Shown: positions 9,734-21,219, counted from the stretch's first letter. The stretch: 64,000 bases of DNA from Agelaius tricolor (GCA_023055355.1 JALJCS010000029.1:186001-250000); one strand, 5' to 3'. Notes: generated by a model not told the origin, from the letters alone. Program-made: numbers and translations.

Positions 9734-11122
9734 ATGGAAGGCTATTGTAATACCGTCTCACTAACGGAAGATGCTGCTAAAAATCTAACAATCCAAGGCA
9801 CTGAGAGCCTGGTTAGCAGCCAAGATAAATCTGCCTCTGTAATCAAAGCTGCCCTTCCTTTCTCCCCCGAACAAGCAGCAAGTTCTTGGTTCACAGATGC
9901 CTCTGCAAAACGGGAAGGGAAGGTATGGAGATATAGAAGAGCTGTCTTTCACAATTCATTTGGTGAAAGAATCATTACCGAAGGGGAAGGCAGCGCTCAG
10001 GCTGGGGAACTCATAGCTGTTTGGAGTGTTTTCCGATGTGAGGCACAGAACATTTCTCTTGTCTGCATTTATACCGACTCTTACGCAGTGTACAAAGGTT
10101 GTACTGAGTGGCTTCCTTTCTGGCAGCAAAATGATTGGGAAGTTCACAGAATTCCAGTGTGGCAAAAGGAAAAGGGGCAAGAAATTTTAGATGTTGCAAG
10201 CCAAGGAAATGTTGCTATTGGTTGGGTAGCTTCTCAGCAAACAGATGGAAATCCAGCAGGAGAGTGGAAGAATAGAGCTGATGAACTAGCAAGGCTCAGC
10301 CCCCTGAAAAAGGAACTCATTCCTGAGGACTGGGATCAACTATTAGAATGGCTGCATGGAAAAAGACAGCACACAGGTGCGAAAGATTTGTACAAAGAAG
10401 CTCATGCTTGTGGTTGGCTGGTTACCAGGGAAATGTGTAAAACATGCGTATCGGCCTGCGAGCAATGTCACAGGTGACTGGAGAGACATCCTTGAGAAGA
10501 TGACCCTCTGCATTTAAGAAAGGGTAAAGGCTTATGGGACGCGTGGCAGGTAGACTATATTGGCCCCTTTAAGAAGTCAGGAGGTAAACACTTTGTGCTA
10601 GTAGGAGTAGAAAGTGTATCTGGGTTGGTTCAAGCTGATGCTTTGAAAAGAGCTACAGGTGATAATGCGGTTAAAGCTTTGCAGGGGTGGTTTGGAACTT
10701 TCCCAAAGCCACAGGAAATTCAATCTGATCACAGGTCCCACTCCACTGCTAGAGGTGTACAGCATTGGGCAAAAGGTGAAGGAATTAAGCGGTCTTTCCA
10801 CAGCCCTTTCCACTACCCTCAAGCTAAGGGGATCTTAGAAAGGACCAAGGGTTTTTTGAAAGGACTTCTGAAGCCCCGGGAGGGAAATTGGGACGTTCGG
10901 TTATGGGAAGCTGTTAAAAGAGTGAACAGTAGATGGGGGGTGAATGGATGTCCCAAAATCACTGCCTTTTGCCCAACAGCTCCAAGCATCGTTCCCTTAC
11001 TACGGCAACCTGACGATTCAAAAAGTCCAGCACATTACCCTGGACAACCTGTTCTGGTGGACCTCCCTACTGTAGGGGAAGTAGCACTAGTGCTGAAAAC
11101 CCCTCTGAAGAAATATGCATGA
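9734..11122 (+). pseudogene. pol: RNase H and integrase, nearly open
   Basis: This is one frame with only two internal stops, TGA at 10475-10477 and TGA at 10493-10495. RNase H: FTDAS supplies the first Asp, QAGELIAV the Glu, YTDSYAV the second Asp and NRADELA the last Asp, so all four catalytic acids are kept. Integrase: an HHCC-type zinc finger ends in CVSACEQC just before the stops. The core then has WQVDYIGP (first Asp), IQSDHRS (second Asp) and GILERTKG (Glu). By my count 36 residues separate the second Asp from the Glu, where 35 is usual, because of one extra residue in the loop FHYPQ. The C-terminal part (about 11030-11120) has the Pro-Gly-Val pattern of a DNA-binding domain. This is the best-kept part of the provirus. 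Confidence 0.9.
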
Positions 11123-11271
11123 GTAGCCTCTGATGCTCTAGGGAAAGAGCATTGGATAAATACATGCTGGATAATCCTATCATTTTAACTCTTTTCTGCC
11201 CTCAGTGGAAGGATTTCTGTTGTTTTTACTTTTACAGAAGAACCCTGAGGAACATGAAAATCATCTGAACC

Positions 11272-11811
11272 ATGATAACACTGGTGATGCTTTTCTGCAT
11301 CCTACCACAATTCCATGGACAGGATCCTGCTGCGTGGTTGTGGTCTGAAGCTACCCTCCATCCCACTAATGTTCTAGGAGCGTATCCCAAGGGTGGCCAC
11401 CCAAACCTAGAGCCTCTAGTGCTGCATGACCCCCAGGTATATGGTCCAAGTGAGTGGGGATGGGATCAGAAGGACTGGACTAGAGCCCTAACTGGAACAA
11501 TTGGTGAGTCGATTGTGGAAGCATGCAGAAAAATGGAAGGATCTCTCTATGAGAAATCCACCTCCATCACAGTTGCCGGAAATTTTGTGGAACCAGATGG
11601 GAAAAATGATCTGGATATCCCTTCAGCGAGACTGTGTCCTACAAACAAGTGGGAGTGTGCCAAACAAATTCCCCTTACTCTGTGTTGCTGCCAGGAGTAT
11701 GTTGGTAATTACACTCTAGGTCGCAAAACGAACAATGTTGCAAGTACAAAGGATTGTAAAAATGAACCAATTGATTGCTGGCATAATTTGACGTTAACTA
11801 AACCGACTTAA
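11272..11811 (+). pseudogene. env: env surface subunit, N-terminal part
   Basis: The frame of 179 codons starts at ATG with a signal-peptide-like start (MITLVMLFCILPQFHG) and encodes a Cys-rich, glycosylation-site-bearing surface domain. The Cys pairs include LTLCCCQEY, and N-linked sites include NYT and NLT. It ends at a TAA just after the motif DCWHNLTLT. A close copy of that motif recurs at about 12270-12295 (DCWHNFTLT), so either the family has two such motifs or part of the gene was duplicated. The distance from the integrase stop is about 150 bases. It would bind the host receptor in a live virus. Here it is truncated. Confidence 0.7.
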
Positions 11812-12903
11812 GTGACATGCCGCTGGCAAAATAACTTGACCAACCTGTTAGGTTGAAAAGGCTTAGTTCATAAATTTAAGATAGACGCTATAACAAAACC
11901 CACGCTGAGTACCGTAGTTACATCCCAGTGGAATAGACGGGACTGAGAGCATGAAGCCCACACTGAGCACCATAGTTACACCCCAATGGGTAGAAGGGAC
12001 TGAGAGCACAAAGCTGACATTGAGTACAGTAGTTACATCCTAGTGGGCAGAAGGGACTGAGAGTCCCCTTAGTCAATGTGGCCTTGGTCCCAAGCTTTTG
12101 TTCACTTGGCAGGAATGGGAAAAACAAAAAGCCTGGCAGCTTCAAGGGGGAGTGGGAGAAGGAATTAGCCGAAGGATTTGTGGAACTGCTTATAGCAAAG
12201 CAATCTCAATCAGTGTTTTGACAGATCAGACAAAGAAGCGTGAACAGGTTTGTACGCCCCCAAGCGTACAAGACTGTTGGCACAATTTTACATTAACACA
12301 AACTGCAGAAGTAGTTTGTCTTTGGTCCAAAACTAGTGAAGGCTTTTAAGTTGATAATAAATGGTATGAACCAACCTTCTACTACCACCACTCCGGCCCA
12401 AGCACCGCTTATGCTTAGCCTGAGAAGTTTTGAAATTGGACCATATATAACCAGGAAAACTGGTCAACAACACATATTGTTCAATCTGGCACGGTCTCTT
12501 AAACAAGTCAAATTGCTGATGATGCAAAACAATGTCTCAGAAATTCAGCCGGCCTGTTTGCCTTTTTTGCGGACTTCCTTTGAGGGTTGGACCACCTGGC
12601 TGCAAAAACAGAAAGTCCATTTTTTCTTTAAAAACAGACACTAAGAGACATAACCGGTGTTTTGGGAACAGGTTTTGGAATTCTAAATAGTATTGATTCT
12701 GAAGTACACTAATGGATAAATTGGCTGCCACAAAATGGTTAGAGATTTGACCAAATTAAAACAACCACTGCAATCATCCTTATTGGCTTTGGGAACACAG
12801 CAGGGCTTGCTATCAAACATATTACCAGCTTGGGAAAAGGTAAATGTAAGTGATCACAAATTGGTAGACTGATGCACTCGGTGCTACACCAAACAACCTT
12901 TCT
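11812..12903 (+). pseudogene. env: env middle region, degraded
   Basis: Short env-like pieces appear in changing frames: 12098-12349 (ending at DCWHNFTLTQ and a Trp-Ser motif), 12336-12644 in another frame, and at about 12640-12700 a glycine-rich stretch (GVLGTGFGILNSID) of the kind seen near the start of a transmembrane subunit. There are many stops. A three-copy 58-bp repeat (11899-12064) is inserted or expanded here. Confidence 0.6.
11899..12064 (+). repeat. Three-copy 58-bp direct repeat in env
   Basis: Each copy holds the pattern ACTGAGTACCGTAGTTACA, then CCAGTGGGTAGAAGGGACTG and AGAG. Copies start near 11899, 11958 and 12015 and differ by 10 to 20% by eye. The repeat is in no open frame. 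Confidence 0.85.
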
Positions 12904-13572
12904 TTGGCTCTTAGCTGTATCCAGGCACAATTGTCGATGCAGTCAGTTGCTGCCTCAATGATAAGAGAAGGTGAAGGCAATTTTCCTACTGCAATTCAGA
13001 AAAGAATTTGGGACAGTGCCACTGATTTTGAAAGAGAATTCCAGTCCTGGTGGAACTTGGTGAATTTTACTTATCACCCCATTACAAACACAGCCACAGC
13101 TCTTGCGTTAACCGTACGCAATGCCTCAGTGCATTTGAGATTTCCTATTATTGCATTAGAGCTAAATCATGATGGAGCTATTCCCAATCTTTCTGAACAT
13201 AGACAATGGGCCCATCAAACTGGTAAAAAATGGCAACATGTTAATTTGGAATCTTCTATTGTCCGAGAACTAGGCTTCATCTGTGAAAGTAATGCAATTA
13301 CAGCTCAGGTTGTTTGTTTGGACACAGAACAAAATATCTGTCATTTTGAAATTCGTCCTAACGAGACTTTCGAAACAGTCCTTAAATATATAGGCAATGG
13401 GTGTGGGTGCTTTAGAACTGCTTGTGATACGGTATTTGTAGAAAATGCAGTAGTGGATAGTAAAAATCATTCAAATTGTTGCGCTTGTAACTTTACAAAA
13501 TTGAGGGATGTGATTTTTCTTCAGAAGCTCCAGTTACCTCCCATTACCTTTTTCAATCCAATTAAAGAGTGA
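12904..13572 (+). pseudogene. env: env transmembrane subunit ectodomain
   Basis: The frame of 222 codons is the longest open piece of env. It starts inside the gene (the first Met is not a true start). It holds a helical N-terminal stretch (QLSMQSVAASMIREGEGNF), Trp-rich motifs (EFQSWWNLVNFTY) and paired Cys in CGCFRTACDTV and CCACNF. There is no CX6CC motif, so this is not a typical gammaretrovirus-like subunit. The frame runs to a stop at 13570-13572, 15 bases before an inserted LTR (13588-14260). Env sequence resumes beyond that LTR. Confidence 0.7.
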
Positions 13573-13587
13573 TTCACAAACTATTAC

Positions 13588-14260
13588 TGTCCTAGGGTGA
13601 CGTTATGATGCTTGTATCCCCATCCGTGTGTTCTGTTGATGCTGGATATCATGTTCTGTGCCTTCAAGACTGGCTGTGAAGAGCGAATGTTTTGTTTTGG
13701 TTTTGCTATCAGCCGCTCCCCCACAGCTGGCACGACACAGAGACAGGGCAGTACATGGGTGCTGCTTTTGCTTTTTGCTTTGCTTTTCGCTTTGCTCTTG
13801 CTTCGGCTTTGCTCCTGCTTTGCTCTTGCTTTTTTGCTCCTGCTCATTAGTTAGTTTAGCTAAGCAGTCCAAATTTTCCCTGGACTGTTTCTCCTTTCCC
13901 TTCTTTGGACCTACTCGGACCTGCTCCGGACTGGGACCTGGGAAACACCGAGAGTTTGCCCCTTGCGGCCAAGGTGCAGCAGCTACCCCAGCACAGGACA
14001 GACTGATAAGAGAGCGAGCACTCCCAAGAGAGACTTTCTGAAGTTGTCTACTTTTTCAGAGCGGTGAAAGAGTGGTGCCATCTGGTATTGTTCCTTTTGT
14101 GTGCTGCGGGGTGCTTTGCCTGTTACAGAAACAGGTTCTTTCCACTTGTTTCCAAGGAATCCTTCCCGACCCGGTTGGGGGGAGGGGCCGTGTGGGTTTG
14201 TTTTCTGGAGGGTCCACCTTTTGGAGGTTTTTTCTCCCAAATTTGCCCTAAACCAGGACA
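13588..14260 (+). mobile_element. Family T LTR inserted in env
   Basis: It begins TGTCCTAGGGTGACGTTATG and ends CCCTAAACCAGGACA, the reverse orientation of the other family T copies. The flanks ATTAC (13583-13587) and TTTAC (14261-14265) share TTAC, a target duplication with one changed base. It points the same way as the provirus. A degenerate GCTTT-type run lies at 13762-13846. Confidence 0.85.
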
Positions 14261-14570
14261 TTTACCTACTCCCATTGGGATGAACATTACTTTGGTAAAG
14301 CAATCTTTGCTTCATCAGGACTTCATTGAAATATTGGAGAAGATCAAGAAGAATAGACAGAAAGCACTGGTAACTGTTCATCACAATGTGAAAGAAATAC
14401 ACCATGTCATAGAGAGAGTAAGAAAAGATGCTGAACACAGGTGGTAGGATACTCTTTTTGGGTGGTCACCTACTGCCACAAGAGTCCTGAACAGTATGTG
14501 TCATCCCATCATTGCCCTTTTGCGTTTCGTTTTGATTGGGGTTTTTTAATCAGCAATCTTACTCATTATG
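14261..14570 (+). pseudogene. env: env C-terminal helix and membrane anchor
   Basis: After the inserted LTR the env frame resumes: a helical heptad-like stretch (IEILEKIKKNRQKALVTVHH), a stop at 14445-14447, then in the same frame a hydrophobic anchor at about 14500-14570 (PIIALLRFVLIGVF, one stop, SAILLIM) followed by basic residues. This is the expected end of a retroviral envelope. The reading frame upstream of 14261 in this ORF is LTR sequence, not protein. Confidence 0.6.
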
Positions 14571-15083
14571 AATTGGAGAATGATGAAAGAGTTAACAAAA
14601 TTGATGTCTGTCATTAATGCACACAACTTGGCTGATGTCCTTTTCACTGTGGCCATCTCCAAGACTATTGACACAAGGCGACTATAAATGAGAGGATGTG
14701 TTTTGAAATCGTCTTCAATTTTCTTTGACGATTATAAGAAAATTACTTTTGATTTTTGGTGAATTGTTTTGAAAAAAAATATTTTAAATGAACTGTTGTT
14801 GATTTGTTTATTGCTTTATTGCCTTTGATTATTTGTGATTAGTTTCAGATATTTGAAAAAAATGTTTCAAAATAATATGGTCTAAATTACTGTTAATATA
14901 TTTGTTTCTTGTTTCCTTACCCCCGCCTTTTTTTATCTTTTCTTGTCCTTCCCTTCTCTCTCTCTGTCTGACGTATTGTCTCTGCTTTCCAGGATATGCT
15001 ACCAATGCGCGACAAGTACACAACAATAGTACAGAACACTGCTGATGAAGACCCTTTGAAGCCTGTCGTGAGTCACCAGGTGC
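14571..15083 (+). other. AT-rich stretch between env and 3' LTR
   Basis: There is no open frame. A polypurine tract is expected immediately before the LTR, but the last 20 bases before 15084 are mixed (GTGAGTCACCAGGTGC). Either the tract is mutated or this junction was rearranged. Confidence 0.6.
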
Positions 15084-16069
15084 TGTGAAAGACGGTCTGA
15101 GGTTCCCCCCATTTGCCTCACGACCGTCCACAGGACCGATATCAGGACCCTGAGGACCCCGATGGGACCTCTGGCCTGCCAGTAATGGATGAACACCAAA
15201 AATCCTGAGGCCCCTGAGCAGAATTCTGGCCTGCCAAGTGATTGTTCACAGCTGTGTCTTCAGTGACTGCTTCTAGCAGGGCCTGCCAAGGGGCGACCCA
15301 GCCTATATGCTTGCACCTGCTTCACGACAATAGACCAGGAATTTTCCCACCTCTTGGCCAGATGAACTTGCTGGGGCAACTTGGTAGCCCCCCCATGGAA
15401 AATCCTTCCTCTGCTCCACTACCACCGTGAGGCACCGAGGTTGAAGCCCCCCTACCAAGGACTGAGACTGAGACACCTGTAATTCTGATGCAGGGGTGCT
15501 GGCCTGACTGAAGCAGGATGCCTGCTGAGTGTTGCCTACAGATGTGCCTACAGGACCTAGACTGGTTTCCCCCAGAAAGCAGTCCTGAAAAAGTGGGTCC
15601 CACTCACTGCTGATACTGACTTATCCTGCTGAGAACATGGACTGTCTGGACCCGTCTTCAATACCTTTTTCCCCCTCAGCAATTTCAATAGACTTCTTCT
15701 TCTTGATTGGATCTGTTCCCCCTCAGCCATTTCAAGATTCTGTTTCCCCCCTCAGCAATGGACTATAATAGAACCTTGAGTTCACCAGGACTTTGAGATC
15801 TTCCCAACGTGACTAGGCAAACTCTATCGGCCGGACTAAGAGGACTTAGTCTCTCCATGTTTGGTAGCTATACTCCTCTCTCTTTCTCCCCCTCTTTTTT
15901 ATTCTTTTCCTCTCCCTGATTCCTTTCAGGCATTTGCTGTGGTCATTCTATAAAGGTGCATTTCTTTGGATTGATACCGCAATCCCCTTTCCAGGTTGTC
16001 TGTTGCACTCCCAGATCAGTTAACCAACCAACCAGTTAACCAACCCCTTGGTATGAGCGGATCGTGACA
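15084..16069 (+). mobile_element. 3' LTR of provirus P
   Basis: A 986-bp LTR from TGTGAAAGACGGTC to GATCGTGACA, free of insertions. It is almost identical to the 5' LTR over the middle 620 bp but about 20% different in the first 85 bp. TATA box at 15949-15954. Confidence 0.9.
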
Positions 16070-17204
16070 ATACCTTCTTTCAAGCTGCACTTGGTTCTAG
16101 TCCATAGAAGCACACTGGTAGGTAAAAGTAGACTCTAAAAGATAACATTCAAAATGTATTTCCCTTGTCTTCCCATTAAAGCAAGTGAAGAAAGCAGACA
16201 GGAGATCTTCAGATAACATGCTATGCAAATTGAAAAGATTCTGTCCTTATTTGAAGCAACTGAGGAACTCACACAATGAAATACAGTTCAGACAGATGGA
16301 AGGGTCACAGATGATGTCAAATCTGTACTTCCAATGTTTGAATGAAGCAAGATTTCTTGAAGTACAATCCTATAAAATGAAGGTGAGTTTGCAGAAGCAA
16401 TTGAACTGGGTCTGTTTTATAAACACAATGTTTTCTAAGTAACTGAGGATTCAGGAAGGCAACCTTGGAATTTCAAGGATTTAGAAACATACAAATACCA
16501 AGACTGGCAGTTCATTAGCTTTAACAGTCTCTTCAAATAAGATCTATTTTTAACTTCTTCTTGTAGTAGGTCTGAAGACATTGGGAACGATGCAATAAAA
16601 CAAAACAAACAACAAACCAAAACAAAACCAAAACAGCTTTCTCAAAAAGCTTGGAGAAACCAGAGAAATTATGATTTTTAGGGGTTAAGTAGTCCTTTAA
16701 AAGTTGTCTCTGGGAAAAGAGATAAAAAACCACTAATTGACTGGGGAGTATATTCCAAACCTGTACTGAAGCATGTAAGGGACAAGAGCCGGTAATAAAA
16801 CTACTATGCTGGGTTCATCTGTTAAAAGCATTCCAGAATGGTTGAAATTATCAATCACATAAGGTGGGATTAAAAAAAAAAAAAAGAAAAAAAGAAAAAA
16901 GAAGAAAACATAGAGAAAAAAATATTTTGAAGATATTTTCCCATTCCCAGATGGCATAACAACTTTATTTCATTTTGTTCCTAAGACTGATTAATAGCTT
17001 ATGAAGTGTTTTACAATTGAGAGTGAGAGTGTTCACACTAACCGTACAATTTGGATGGATCTCTTTTACTTTGCACAGCAGCAGATACGGTTTAGCACTC
17101 CACAGCTCAGTCCCCAAAAGTGAATGGGTGTGGCAGATTTAACCTACCTGGCCAGTCCACCAGAATGCTTAATTATCTTGGAAAATGCTTTGCTCTATCT
17201 CATT
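16070..17204 (+). other. Right flank of provirus, shared with copy B
   Basis: It matches 62862-64000. It contains an 85-codon open frame at 16185-16442 that crosses a GTGAGT at 16383, kept in copy B. The codon pattern does not persuade me, since the copies are too young for conservation to mean selection. An A-rich run lies at 16871-16905. Confidence 0.7.
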
Positions 17205-17739
17205 ATCTGGACATGTCTCTCTAGCTCCGCTTTGAGCTCCTTGATCTTTCATCGACAGGATGAGATCCAATTTAGCTTAGCAAGGACATAGCCTTTCAAA
17301 ACCACATCTTTTATCTTCTGCATTCATCCAAGTACATTTCTACTGCAGGGAACCCTGTGGAAGATCCTAGTTGTTTTGTTTCTCAGATAGTTGTTGCATA
17401 AAAGAGCTCTTCTTTTAATTTTTTCCCTGCTAAAGGATAGGCTCTGTACTTAACTGATTGTGATGCTAACTCATTATCATCTATTCTTCAGTCGTACAGA
17501 GTAGGCAGCAAAGTTTTCTTCTGAAGACATTCATTTAATGAGAAATGCTGAAGGTCTGACTTTACTTGCAAAGGTCACTGATTGACCGGTTGCAAAATTG
17601 TTAAGTCTAGTAAGAGCAGGAAAAGTGTGCTGTTGCTGTGCCTGTAAATGTCGTGTCAGCTGCTGTTGGGATAAAAAGCATGAGCATAAGAAAACATGGA
17701 TAGAAAAGAAATTTGTTGTGATTTCTGCACAAGAGGAAG
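17205..17739. other. Unannotated
   Basis: I see no gene or repeat family here. Confidence 0.5.
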
Positions 17740-17985
17740 TATGAAGCACTTATTTCAGTGGCTAAGACAGTATCATCATTGGGCCAGTTCTCTTCAACAT
17801 CTTTTGAACAACCTGGACACAGCACTTGAAGGAATATTAAGAAAGTTTGCCAAAGACACTAAATTGGGAGGAGCTGTGAGCTAACTCCCTTGAGGGCACA
17901 GAGACCTTGCCGAGAGATCTTGCCAAATAGGAGAGATGGGCAATTCTTGCTGGCTGGGAGTCTATGCACAAATCACAAAAGGGGC
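17740..17985 (+). mobile_element. CR1 LINE, internal ORF2 fragment
   Basis: The stretch with GGGCCAGTTCTCTTCAACAT, then GGAATATTAAG and AAATTGGGAGGAGCTGTG, is the CR1 reverse transcriptase region. It has stops and is truncated at both ends. Confidence 0.75.
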
Positions 17986-18775
17986 GGGACTGCTGGGGAT
18001 GGCGTCTCAAGCTGGTTTTTTTCCAGCATCAGTCTCATTACATGGTGATGACAATGGGAAGCTGCCAGCAGCTCACGTCCCCAGCAGCAGACAAAGAACT
18101 TAATGTTACAACTGACTTGAAAAGTTTTTTGACCAATCACACAAAGCAAAAGCATATTGACAGTACTTCTATCCAATCACTATAAAGACATGTACCTGGG
18201 CTTAGAACAATGCTCGCTTCTTTCGAATAAAAGACCTGCTTGTAAGCCTTAAGATACAATGCACAGAGCTCCGTTATTAAGCTTAGAACTACCTAACATC
18301 ACGCTAGATATACTTTGCTGTAGCTTAGGGAGTTATTCTAGACAAGCATTAATACACAGACCATTGTTCCATTTGTCCTTACTTTTCTACTTCTCATCTA
18401 ATTTTTCTGCTGACAAACCTTATGACTACTGCTTAGCTCCAATGACAGTTCTGCTGTCTCTGAGGCCTTCCTTTTGCAGCTTTCCCAAACCCCTCTGTTT
18501 TTGAGGATTCCCACAGGCAATCACCAACCAGATGGAGTGGAACAAGGGCAAGTGCTGGATTCAGCACCTGCAACAGGGCAATCCTGGTGGGTGTATAGAC
18601 TGGGGAGGGAGCAAGAGGCTGGGAGAAGCACTGCAGAAAGGGACCCAGGCTCCTGGCCAATATGGCAAGCTGAATGTGCATCAGCAGTGCCCTGGCAGCC
18701 AGGAGGGCCAAGCCTGTCCTGGGGTGCATCAGGCACAGCATCACCAGCTGGGCAAGGGAGGGGATTGTCTTGCTC

Positions 18776-18835
18776 TGCTCTGCTCTGCTCTGCTCTGCTC
18801 TGCTCTGCTCTGCTCTTCTCTTCTCTGCTCCGCTC
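18776..18835 (+). repeat. CTCTG pentanucleotide microsatellite
   Basis: About ten units of CTCTG, decaying to CTCTT at the right end. All three frames on each strand are open through it, which explains several spurious overlapping frames at 18433-19023. Confidence 0.95.
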
Positions 18836-18869
18836 TGGGGCGGAATCACCTTGGTATTAGAAAGTCCTC

Positions 18870-19125
18870 AAATGAGGTCTACAAAGACAGGACTCAAAGA
18901 AATGGCATGCAGCTGAGTCAGGGGAGGTTTAGGTCGGGTATCAGGAAAAAGTTTTTAACCCGAGAATGGCTGGGCACTGGAAGAGTCTCTCCAGGGAGTG
19001 GTCACACCATCACAACTGTCTGAGTTTGGGAGTTCAAGGATGGCCCCAGGCAGGGCCAGGAGTTGGACTGATGATGATCCTGATGGGGTCCTTCCAATTC
19101 AACAGATTCAACGACTCAATGGTTC
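18870..19125 (+). mobile_element. CR1 LINE 3' end fragment
   Basis: It has the CR1 3' pattern: GGGGAGGTTTAGGTCGGGTA, a GGAAAAAGTTTTTAACC segment, then GATGATCCTGATGGGGTCCT, and a degenerate tail ending in TCAATGGTTCTGT. Confidence 0.75.
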
Positions 19126-21219
19126 TGTCCTGGCCACTCAAGGTATATTGCTTGGTCTCATCAGATTTTGATCTGCTCTTGTTGTTGGTCAGACTTTGTC
19201 CCTAGTGGCTAATGATATTTATCACAAAAGACAAAGTGCCTTTTCTCAATTTTCTCAAGCAATTGGAACATGCGCCTTAGAATCCTAAAAAAGTCTTTTC
19301 TTTGAAACAACACTGTAGTGTTTTTCACTGCCCAGTAGTCTTTCCAGATCTTAAGGAGAAAGAAGGCAAAATGAGGGGACGTATTACAATGAATGATTGT
19401 CAGTTTTCCGGTTCTTTAGCAGTATATTTGTACTTCCACTATTCTTTTCTGTAAAATCATGGTTTTCTATAGTATCCAATTTTCTAGCAAGACACATTTC
19501 TGCAACTGAGCCCATCAGTCTTTGTGAAAAGATATTGTCAAAAGTACAAAACATATGACTAGGCAGTGACAAGTGAGGGAAAAAAGGAGTATGAGAAGCA
19601 GCTGCATGATACTAAAGTGAGACAAGAAGGAGGAGAAGGTGCTCCAGGTGACAGAGCAAAGAATCCCCCACAGTCCCTGGAGGACATCATCATCAAGCAG
19701 GTTGTCTCCCAGCAGTCCCTGGAGAACCGTGGAGGAACACAATGGAGCTCGTGGGGAGCTCCATGCCACAGCAGGTGACTGTGCCTTGAAGGAAGCTGCA
19801 GCTTGTGGAGGGAGAGAGGGCCAGAAAAGCATCCTTGACCTCTTGGAAGAGTGGAAGAGTACGTGCAAATCTTCAACAGCTGCTAACTCTAATCTATTCT
19901 CTTTCCACTTCTTGTCTTAGGTAAGTAAGAAGACAACGCAAGAATTAGAAGCCTAAATTCTTTTGCTTGAGGCTCCCATTCTTTCTGCCATTCTCTTCCA
20001 ATTTAGTTTGAAGTAAAACTCATGATAAAGTTCTTAAGGCTTGATGTTCAGGCTTTTCAGAAAATAGGGAGTGCAAATAACTCTTGTCACTGTCATTTTT
20101 TTCAGAGAAGGAAAAAAGGGAAATTACTGGTTTTCAAGGACTTACGGAAATCCATTGGAAACGGTGGTGAGACTGAAGAGTTTACTTAATCTGAAAAGAG
20201 AATGTCGTGGAGCTACCTCAGCTCTGTACAAGTTTTTTTACCAGGAAGTCTAGACTTTTAAACAGACTAAGGACACAATAGTTATCTCTGGGAATATTTT
20301 AGTATGTATAGTACATTCATCTTTAAATAGTTCTATCTGTTTGACAGTTATGACTTGGGCTTTAATTTTGATGTGAAAAGAAATATTTGTGATTCAGATC
20401 ATTTCCATTTCTGAAGCATTTCAGTTGTTGACTGTTTTTGCTGTCTCCTGAGGGCGGGAAAATAGTCTTTGTACCAATACTGAAACAAACTAGATGGAAA
20501 AATTTGTTTTCCTCATTCTTTTCTGTCTATTTGAACAGGCACAGCAGCAAGACCACTGCTATGAGTCTGAGTAGCCCTTCCACTCCAGGATGACAAACTT
20601 GTAGTGGCTAGTATGTTATTTGCACCCATTTCTGATGCCGGCTGTTAACTGTTGTGCAGAAAGATCTGTCAACCTTTTTCCCAGGAAGACACTTCTGAAT
20701 TGCTTCACTTGTCTCTGAAGCAGAGAACTAAGCTGGCACTCCATTTCTGAGATCTTGCTGTGGTAGCCCCCAAACCCATTTCTTTCAAATGCCTTTTACT
20801 TTCAACCCAAGCACTTCATTACTTCATGATGTAATCTCTTGTTCTTAATGTTCGGGAATTGTTTTAGACTGATAAGAACATATTGCAGTAAGCAGGTAGA
20901 ACATCTATCTTAAGCAGTATCCATCACTTGGCTTTGGTTCATGTATCATAACATCTGCAAGGCATGTCATTTACAATCAATGGATGGGCTGGGGTAACGG
21001 GCCACAGGTTTAGGAATCTTTCTCCAATTAATTTTGCGTTAAAATTTAGCTCTTATCATTTCAATTGGGTCTTTATTAAAACAATCATCTATTTATTACC
21101 TGTACCACAATGACCAGTGTACCTGTACCACAGTCAACAGTGGCTGAGCATCCTACAGCAATTCCAAGAAGAAGAATGGTCTGAGCCCCCAGTGCAGCAC
21201 AAGAAGTCTGTCATCAAGC
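19126..21219. other. Unannotated
   Basis: There is no supported gene. At 20090-20165 a TTTTTTCAG is followed by 60 open bases and a GTGGTGAG, which looks exon-like but is too short to support. Confidence 0.5.

Larger units (their letters stand above)
3346..16069 (+). mobile_element. Defective endogenous retroviral provirus (family P)
   Basis: The layout is 5' LTR, primer-binding-like site, gag, pro, reverse transcriptase, RNase H, integrase, env and 3' LTR, all on the plus strand. The flanks ATACG (3341-3345) and ATACC (16070-16074) are a 4-5 bp target duplication. The env has no visible CX6CC motif and the pol runs RNase H into integrase. It resembles a common lineage of avian endogenous retroviruses, but I do not assign a class. 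Every gene carries stops or frameshifts. Later insertions are LTRs at 4163-5432 (with 4242-4850 inside it) and 13588-14260. The other copy of the locus holds only an LTR here (61876-62861). Confidence 0.95.
1..17204 (+). repeat. Segmental duplication, copy A (carries the provirus)
   Basis: Position 1 aligns with 58518, and the match runs without a break to the end of the window (17204 against 64000), apart from the provirus interior present only here. The first kb shows about 14 substitutions and one 13-base gap by eye. Copy A continues beyond the left edge of the window, so its true boundary is not visible. The two copies lie in the same orientation with about 58.5 kb between equivalent left-hand positions. 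Confidence 0.95.

Noticed and set aside
16185..16442. 85-codon frame crossing a GTGAGT, considered as an exon
   Set aside because: The frame continues past the donor, there is no clear acceptor, and the second copy is too recent to show selection.
18433..19023. Overlapping frames of 128-163 codons with AEQSR or LLCSA repeats
   Set aside because: They are translations of the CTCTG microsatellite and neighbouring GC-rich DNA.
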